Positions 45,854 through 54,800 of a stretch of DNA of 64,000 nt are shown here, in pieces. The notes beneath the pieces are model-generated. The model made no database searches. It had not been told where the DNA came from and saw nothing but the letters and a program-made list of their open reading frames with translations. Both the position numbers and the translations under genes were made by a program. The number at the start of each line of letters is the position of its first letter. The first letter of the stretch is position 1. The DNA comes from Asterias amurensis (lineage: Eukaryota; Echinodermata; Asteroidea; Forcipulatida; Asteriidae), in the NCBI RefSeq assembly GCF_032118995.1, contig NC_092661.1, positions 12,710,494-12,774,493 of the forward strand, written 5' to 3'.

Positions 45854-48800
45854 GAAATTAGTAAAGAGCCACAATCAAAAGTTTGCTCTAAGGTGCTGAT
45901 GTATGGGCACAAACAGGAAAATTGTTATTGATGGTACACTTCCTGAAGCAGTCGAGCTTTCAGGAGTGTCTTGATTGTAATGTATGCAGTGAGGTGGTAT
46001 CTCTGATGTATTGTGGAAGTTTGTTCCAGATTCTGGGTCCGTATACCGAAAATGATCATTCGGTAACAGAGACACAATGGGTTCTAGGCTCAACAATAAG
46101 TTTTGCATTATAATTGTTCAGGCCTGTATGCTTCATTCTTGAAAGGGCAAGGGCACCAAGGCGTTTCTCTTTGGCAAAGGGCACCCTTATGAGGAAATTG
46201 TAAATTTCTACTGGAGCATTTCAAGGGCACCAAGGCAATGGCAAGGGACAACGGAGGCAATCACCTCCGTTGCCTCCAGGCCTGCTTGTTGATGTGTACA
46301 ATTTATGTATATTATTTTATTTACATTCTATTGTGGCAGGAAAACCTATCAGTCAAGTACAACAAACCAGGGTCTGGAGCCACCAACAAAATGTTTGAGT
46401 TTGAACAGTGAGTACAAACAAACAAAGACACAGCTTTGTTTACTTGTTCTTGTATACAAGTTACATGCAATACCTTAACATGATTTGATGCAAGGCACTC
46501 CTTAATGTTAAGAGCAATGTGGAAATGCCCCTATAAATAATGTTTTTTTTAAGATGACATTATTTCACAGATGAAGACATCTTATAGCAAGAGTACCAAC
46601 TATAGATTCTGAAACTCACTTAGATTGATTAGTAACTACAACATTGCAATTGTATACAATGTTTTTCACATCTTTGTTTATCCTGTTCGACCTTTCTCGG
46701 TGCTTACTCCCCAAAGGACGTGCAATCTGATGTATTAGAGGTAGTATTTGAGCCGCACTCTAGCCAAACTGCCTAGTCTACAAGGATTAATTAAACAATA
46801 CTTTTATTGTTATTCAACTTTTGTCCAAAATTGTATTTGTTGTCTTTCTCAGTGTTTACTCACCACAAGATGTCCAAAATTGTATTTGTTGTCTTTCTCA
46901 GTGTTTACTCGCCACAAGATGTCAAAAATTGTATTTGTTGTTTTTCTCAGTGTTTACTCGCCACAAGATGTCCAAAATTGTATTTGTGGTCTTTCTCAGT
47001 GTTTACTCGCCACAAGATGTCCAAAATTGTATTTGTTGTCTTTCTCAGTGTTTACTCGCCACAAGATGTCCAAAATTGTATTTGTTGTCTTTCTCAGTGT
47101 TTACTCGCCACAAGATGTCCAATCTGATGTATTTGAGGAAGTACAACCTTTGCTGACCTCACTTCTTGATGGGTGAGTATTTATTGCTTTGAATGTTGTT
47201 CTTTCGAGGTAGTTTCTATATTTATTTTTGTATATTTCACTTGCGGTGAACACCATTAATGTCTCTTCTTGTGGGGTAGATTATGTTCTTTTGAGAATTT
47301 TTCTTGCTATTTTGAGAAACATGTCTTGCTATATATATCAAGTTCTCAAAAGAACATATTCCAGCAATTAGATAAACACATGGGTGTTACCGCAAACCAT
47401 ACATTAATATCTTACCGTGCATAATGCCTCAAAACCCACATTTTTTCTTCAGTAGGCTCTATTCATTTCATAATGCTCCATATGGGTTTCATGCATATAA
47501 GCTTTCATTTTCTTCTTATTTTTAGTTATAATGTGTGTATCATGGCCTACGGACAGACGGGCAGTGGGAAGACATATACCATGCTTGGAGATAACTATAC
47601 TGACCTGCATAAAGACATTGGTGAGGAGTTAGATATGCATCCATCAGATGGAGTCATACCCAGAGCTGCAGTGGAAATGTTCAAGTATGTACATTAAGGT
47701 GTCCCCAGGGTTCAATGTTTGGTCCATTAAAAAGGTGTGCATGTACATGTAGGAGTACCTATTTTTACACGCACAAGAGGTACCGCAGGGTTCTATAGTT
47801 TGCCCACATTACTGTTCTGGAGTCATATGATTATTATAAAAACAAGAAAGGTTTGTCCATAAGTAACTATTTTTACGTGTATTTGAGGTACCACAGGGTT
47901 CCATAGTTTGTCCACATTACTGTTCTAGAGTCTTTGTTAAGATTATATAACCAAAAAAAGGTTTTTATCCACGTATGAGTAACTGTTGACGTGCAAGAAG
48001 GTACCACAAGGTTCCGCAGTTTGCCCAAATTACTGTTCAGGAGTCATGTGTTGATAATATAAAGGTTTTTGAGTACATGAATGTTGTCAAAACAAATCTG
48101 TTGTGGTATGAGAAATACAATTTAAGAGATCGCAAGAGCAACACAACTGATTCCACTTAAATGTTTAGGGAGGAGTTGTGTTATAAATTTTTTTCAGAGA
48201 TATACTGTACATGATATAGGACCAAATGACATTGTCTTTTGTCAAATTTATAAATATTACAGTTAGTTCCCCGAACGATGTGCAAGTTTTCGTTCTTCTG
48301 GAAAAATAAATGGATTGGTAGAGTGAAATTCAGAAATGTTTTTTTGTTGTGGTACATGTATCTGATTGCAGATTGATAGAAGACAAGCCAGCCAACAGTC
48401 ACAGCCTTGAAGTGTCCGTTGTTGAGGTTTATAATAACGATATCCGGGACCTGTTAGAGCCCGACGCCGGTGTCGCCAAACTCAATCTTCGCACTGCTGA
48501 TGACGGCTCAATGGAAATACCCTCACTGACACAAAGGTAAGACAATCGGTCATTGTGCCAATGTGCCATTGTGCATCCCCTTAGGGTGATTCCATAAGCC
48601 TTTTTGAGATATGGCGGACACAATGCTACAACACTATAAGGTTTGGGTAAAACTGTGTGTATACACCCCAACCAAACAGTACACTCCTATTACGTCCGCC
48701 ATACCTCAAAAAGGCTTATATGGCTGCCGCTTCCCAGGTTTGTATTGTAAACTTGGTTGTGATCCCTGACTGCACAGCAGTTAACGGCTGTATTGAACTG

Positions 48801-51800
48801 GAGGTCTTTGGTTCAAATCCCGCTCTAGTAAATTTGTCTTTGTTCAAACCCAAATCATTTAAAATTTACCCGGTCAGTTTCCCTTGTGGTTTATGATTTG
48901 ATACCAATTAATAAGATGGTGAGCAAACATATAAAATTTTCTCTGGTATAAGAAATCGTTGTGTCATACTGAGTTTATCTAAATAAGGAGTACACTGTAG
49001 TGTATACACCCTGAATTTTCAGTAGATCAGAAGGTCACAATCCCTCACAGAATGCCACATGTCATGACCGGGATTCGAACCCACACTCTGATGACTTAAC
49101 CACCAGATCTTGAATTTGATGCTCTTAACTGCTCGGCTATGACATCCTACTGCATTTCATTCAGTCTATGCGGAGCATTGGATGATGGCCCTCCAAACAC
49201 GTTGGTCCTTCATTGCTGTACGTAAGTCCCGGCTCAAGGTGTCCACATAGGTAGTTTGTGGTCTGCCTCGGGAACAGTGACCTTGAGTAGGGGCCCAAAG
49301 CACAAGCTTGCTCACTGCCAGCTCAGCATGTCTGAGACAGTGACCTGCTAGTCTCAGCCTTCTTGTCCTAATCTTGGTGCTAACTCTCGGTAGTCCACCG
49401 TAGAGCTCCAGGTTTGTGACATGCCTCTCCCAATGAATCTGTTTAACACAGCGAAGCATTCTTGCATAGCAGCCGTCCAGTCTCTTCTCTAGACGACTGT
49501 CCAGGACTCACATCCTACTGCAGCATATCTTAATTAATATATTTTTCTGTCCTCATTTCAGACAAGTGGAAAGTGCAGCTGAAGTTGTGGGGATCGTACA
49601 GCATGGAATGTTACATAGACATGAAGACGCCACATTCGTACACGCTCACTCCAGCCGATCCCATCTCATTGTAACACTGACCGTCACTACCTACCCAAGA
49701 GGGGCACCAACCACAACACCCAATGCATCCAGGAGTGCTTCACCAGTAGCTGAACTTCCATCACCAGGTAAAAAAAAAAACACCAGAAAAGCCTGATGAG
49801 AAGCAATCATATTTCTTAAAGAGCCATCAGATACCATTGATTTAGCCGAGTAGCGCATTTGTTGCACGAGGCTGTATACTCCCCAGGGAGCTGAGATGGT
49901 TTAATAAGGAGTGAATTAAGGCACAGTGACCAGGGGTAATAATTTGAAGCGCTTTGAGACACCCGTTCGGGAGTGAAAAAGCGCTATATAAAACTCAAAT
50001 ATTATATTAATATTATAATTATCAAAAGCTTTGCAGCTCTTTTCTTCCGGCTGCCGTTCAGTTAGACAATAGGCAGCTGGAATGGTGAGGTGTCAGCTGT
50101 GGTAACGTTTGGGTTGTAACCCCACTGTAGTTATCATACCTTTTTACTATTGTTGTATAGTGTAATTATTTTAGTAACTGCCCTTTTATCTTTCTAGGGT
50201 TTACTTTTTAACTTTCTATTTAGGCCTACTCTTTCTTTCTTGTACCATTTAACCCCTTTTTGTAACATTGGTATTTTATACTGGTTTGATTTTATAATGA
50301 CCTAAAGATAAAAAGGAAAGATAATTAATGACCTTACATGAACCTTTAGTCTTTATATGTCTATATGTTATTAAACGTGTATAAATAAAACACCTACTGT
50401 AGGAAGTTTCCCATCCAGGAGTACGAGGCGTAACATGTCGATACCGGCTATCTCATTCCAAGCAATCTCATCTCTGAGTGGAACGCAGTCGCCAATCTCG
50501 TCAGCGAGTGGTACACCTGTTTTCTTCCCTTCTAGTCAGCCTGGTGTCGTTAAGACTAAACTGCAGCTGGTCGACCTGGCAGGAAGTGAATGCGTTGGTG
50601 AGTATCAACCATCAGACTGAATGGCTGATGAGAGGTCTATGTTATGTGAATTACCCATTAAAAGCAAAGCAGAGGTGCTTTAATGTAATTTACCCAGTCA
50701 GTTTTCCTTGTGATTTATTACTTGCTATTTAGTATGAAAAAGTCGCATCCCCACAATGGAAATCTTGACACACAATCCTAAAAAACACAGTTTATAGTCG
50801 TCACTGAGGCCTAGAAACTATGTTTTTTATGATCACGTCAAGATTTCCATCGTGTGACCGACTATAAACCGGCCTTTAAGGTGATCCCCTGGCTGCCGCT
50901 TTCCAGGTTGTGTTGTAAACTTGGGTGTCATCCCTGGCCTCCGGGCAGATTCTGACTGGCACCCCTGAACAAATATATTGACTAATTTAAATAGTGAGAC
51001 TGCCAACATATGGCTCATTTGGTAGAACACCAGTACGTAAATCCAGAGGTTGATGGATCGAGTCACGCCCCAGTCGATGTCTCTTTGTTCAACCCCGAAT
51101 TATTTCATCAAACTTACCCAGTCAGTTTCCCTTAATGGTTAATTACATGATCTTGATTATAAATGTATGAATTTGCTACAGGTATGTCTGGTGTGACAGG
51201 CGCTGCCTTACGAGAGACCTCCCACATCAATCGGAGTTTATCCGCTCTGTCTGATGTACTAGCTGCCTTGGCCGAGGGCAGGTCTCATGTACCGTACCGT
51301 AACAGTCGTCTCACGCATCTCCTGCAGGATTCCATTGGTGAGTCACGATTATTTGGACTTCATTTTAAGCACCAGCAGCCAAAGTAAAATAGTAGGCTAG
51401 AGGCCATTCATGTTACAATTCGACCTCATAAGTAGTAGCAGAGTTGTCAAACTAACTAGTCTTTTAGAACAACTTGGGGAGTTATTTATGAAAACGCTGA
51501 TACAGCAAACCTCACTAGGCTGGGTCGCCACCATGCAAGTTTCAAATCTTATAGTTACTCAAATTAGTGAAACAAAAATACTGATATGGCGTTCGGCAGT
51601 CACTCTTCAAATTAATGGCATAGAAATCTTACTTGGTTAGAAGTATAGGAGCTGTCAATAGCAAATGGCATTTTGAAAATCATTTCACAACAAATGTAAT
51701 GTGGTTATAAAAAATAGTAGCAGTCGCCCCCAAAAAATTTAATCTGAGAATTGTTTCTGTCAGATACATTTCTCAGATTTTGTTTTCCAATAATTGGTTA

Positions 51801-54800
51801 TTCTTCCTGTTTTGACATAACCGCTCCTTATTTTTGGCGATATCTAAAAAATGAGGCTAGTTTTATTGGGTGCGTTCGTTAATAGCTTCCCTGGGTTGAC
51901 CCCGGTCTGCCCCGGTACGTTTGAATAGCTTTTACGGGGCTCACCCGTGTCAGCCCCCAGTGCCCTGCTTGTGGAGTGGGTCACTTGGGGGTGACCTGAG
52001 GAGCATGCCGTCACCACGAGAGGGCGAGTGTGATCGTTTGTTTAGCTCTTGTCAGGGGCTCACCCGAGTGAGCACCACGGGGTAGACCCAGGCAAGCTAA
52101 TCGAACGCACCCATTGTATACATTTACATTTGTATAGGATTAAAACAATCAAACGGTTTCAAAAACCCAAAGTATACTTTCCCTTATAACATGCAGGCGG
52201 TGATGCTAAACTCCTGGTACTCTGCTGTGTGTCACCGACGCAGGCTTTTGCCACAGAGACGCTGCAGTGCCTTGGATTTGGAACCAGGGCAAGACAGGTG
52301 CAGCGGGGACAAACTAAGAAACGCAATGCATCTGGAAATAGTAGCGCCACCGGTAGTAGTAACATTCACCCAAGTAAGTGCATTTTTTTCCTTTTTTTTC
52401 TTTAAGTTCTTTTGTTTTTATTGTTAATGATGTCAAGTTTTGATCATATTTGAAATTGAAGTGCTATTTTTAGATCAGTGAGTAGTCAATTGTAGGAATA
52501 CTTAGGATCAGAAAATTTATATTTTGTTTCTAGTTTTTTGTATATTCACCCCTTGCATGGAACGCATCTGCGAATTACACGTCTACCATTTCCAGCAAGT
52601 TTGGAGTTGATTTTTTTCCGTACATTTTGACTCCCAAAATGGCAGACAGGATAGTTGTGTATAAAGTGTGCTTATTGCATCTCATTGGGCTCTTCTTTGT
52701 ATCTCATTACAGAAGGGTTTAAATTTAGTTGTAACATTGTGACTTTCAAATTGTTCATGTTAGGTCAAGGAGGTGATATGTCGCCAATAGCTATCGCCAG
52801 AAACAGAGGCCATAGAGCGAGTATTGCAGTCAGTAAGTATCAACATTTCAGGCTAGAATAAATCCTTATTTCCACATAGGCTTTAAAAAGATATTTTTCA
52901 AACTGTACTGAATCTTCCCATGTTTTTCTTTGAGAGTGAAAGATGTTTAATACTTGAAATTGTTTAGCTTAACAGACATGAGGAATGTTATAGTTATTTG
53001 AGATGTTGCTTTACCAAGATGCCTATAAAAGGGGTTGAGCTTTATTCAGTGGTTCACTCACAAAATCGTCTGTAAAAATATGGTTTTACTAAAGTGACAA
53101 AAGTGTTAGTTTGGAACTTTTCAAGTTAATAGGCTTGTAAACAATGATGATTCTACCAAAGTATGGCTTTCGACTGTCACCCCGAACAAAGATGTTGACA
53201 AAATAGAGAGACCAACAACATAGGGCTGGATTACTCAGTTGTTTAGAGCGCTGGCATGGTACTCTGACGGTCACAGTAAGTTGCTGAACCAAAAATTATT
53301 GTAAAGTTTACCCATTCGTTTTTACTTGTGCTTTTACTTGCAAAATATTGAAGCAATATTCACAACTTTCAAATGTGATCCTTCATAAATGAGTAGTTGT
53401 TCGTGGAAGTTAACAACAGAAAAGTTCATGATGCTGGATCAGAGGTCAAGATTGAATAACGATGCTGGGTCAAGAGGTCAATATTGAATAATGAGTGTTT
53501 GTCCTGCAGCCTCTTCTGGATCCTTACTACCCGTCCCTCGACTCCTCAAGGAATCCCATATGAGACACAGAGGTGAAGATATCTGCTACTGAGAATAACT
53601 CAACTGCATTCGCACTAACAAGAAGTTATACTCACAGCACCCAGCACTTCTAATAATAATATAATAAACCATTCTTATGCAACGCATATCACCCACAGAT
53701 ATAGAATACGCAGGTTCTGGCATGGGGGCCGCCATGGCCTATCTCCCATGTTTATTTTCTGTGCTTTGCCGTCAGTATGTGACTTTTTGCCGTCAGCACG
53801 TGACATTTAGTGCGTCAAAGGCCTATCTTCCGTGTTTATTTTCGCGCTTAACCTTTTGAACATGAATTTTTTACCGCGTCCATGGCGAACCAAAACTTGT
53901 TCTACAAAGGCAATGGCGCGTATGTACGCGCGGCGGATCTATAATTCTATATCTATGATATCACCATAAGGTCCCTACGTGCTCAGTTTTAGAGCTACAC
54001 GTACGTGTTGAAGTATGAGACTGATTCTTTTACAAAGGTGCTGAGGCGCAACATGCAGCCAATCAAAAGGAACACCGGTGCGAACCCCTTCTCTTACACA
54101 ATAAGTGCACTGGGTTCTTTTACATGCATTCACAACACATGGGACCTTTCGGCTTTATGTCCCATCCGAAGGGACAAAGCAATATTGGTAAAGTGTCTTG
54201 CTTAAGGACACGTGTCACGACCGAGACTCAAACCCACACTCTGCTGGATCAGAAACACCATAGTTCGGTGCTAAGCTGCAACACGCCACAATTAGTTTTT
54301 CTATAAAGATGCAAATGAATTTTTTAAAGTAACTTTAGCGTTTGGAGATCTCGTGGTGTTGTTGTCATTCATTCCAGAAAATATACAGCCATCATTTGCA
54401 CAAATAAGAAGTTATACCCACAGCACCCAGCGCTAATAGTTTGTCTTTATAGAAATTGCAGTTGGAAGTAACTTTAGCGCATCTTGATCTCTTTGTTTTG
54501 TTCAATGCCATTTGTTGCAGATACAGCATTTGCACTAATGAGAATTATTTATCATAGCACTAATCACAAATAGTGACAATCATAGAACTTCTTAGAAGTT
54601 GATGTTGCCTTATTTGAATAACTTTACCATTTAAAGAATTGTTAATCATAGCACTAATCACAAATAGTGACAATCATAGAACTTCTTAGAAGTTGATGTT
54701 GCCTTATTTGAATAACTTTACCATTTCAATTTACTGTTTTAATCTGTTGCTAAGGGGGTCCAACTAACATACGGCTGTTGATTTCTAGCCTGCAAGAAAG

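Noticed and set aside
46823-47116. CRISPR-like direct repeat array
   Set aside because: The units abut with no spacers, the genome is animal, and each unit is a splice acceptor plus exon start.
46748-47176. Overlapping ORFs of 142, 106 and 111 aa with a repeating cysteine-rich peptide
   Set aside because: They are the three frames of the 49-bp array. The array is stop-free, so any frame is open. The sequence is intron plus exon-8 edge, not an independent repeat protein.
49151-49515. Host gene on the minus strand inside KIF25
   Set aside because: The peptide matches the tail of LINE endonuclease-RT proteins, and nothing else of a gene is present.
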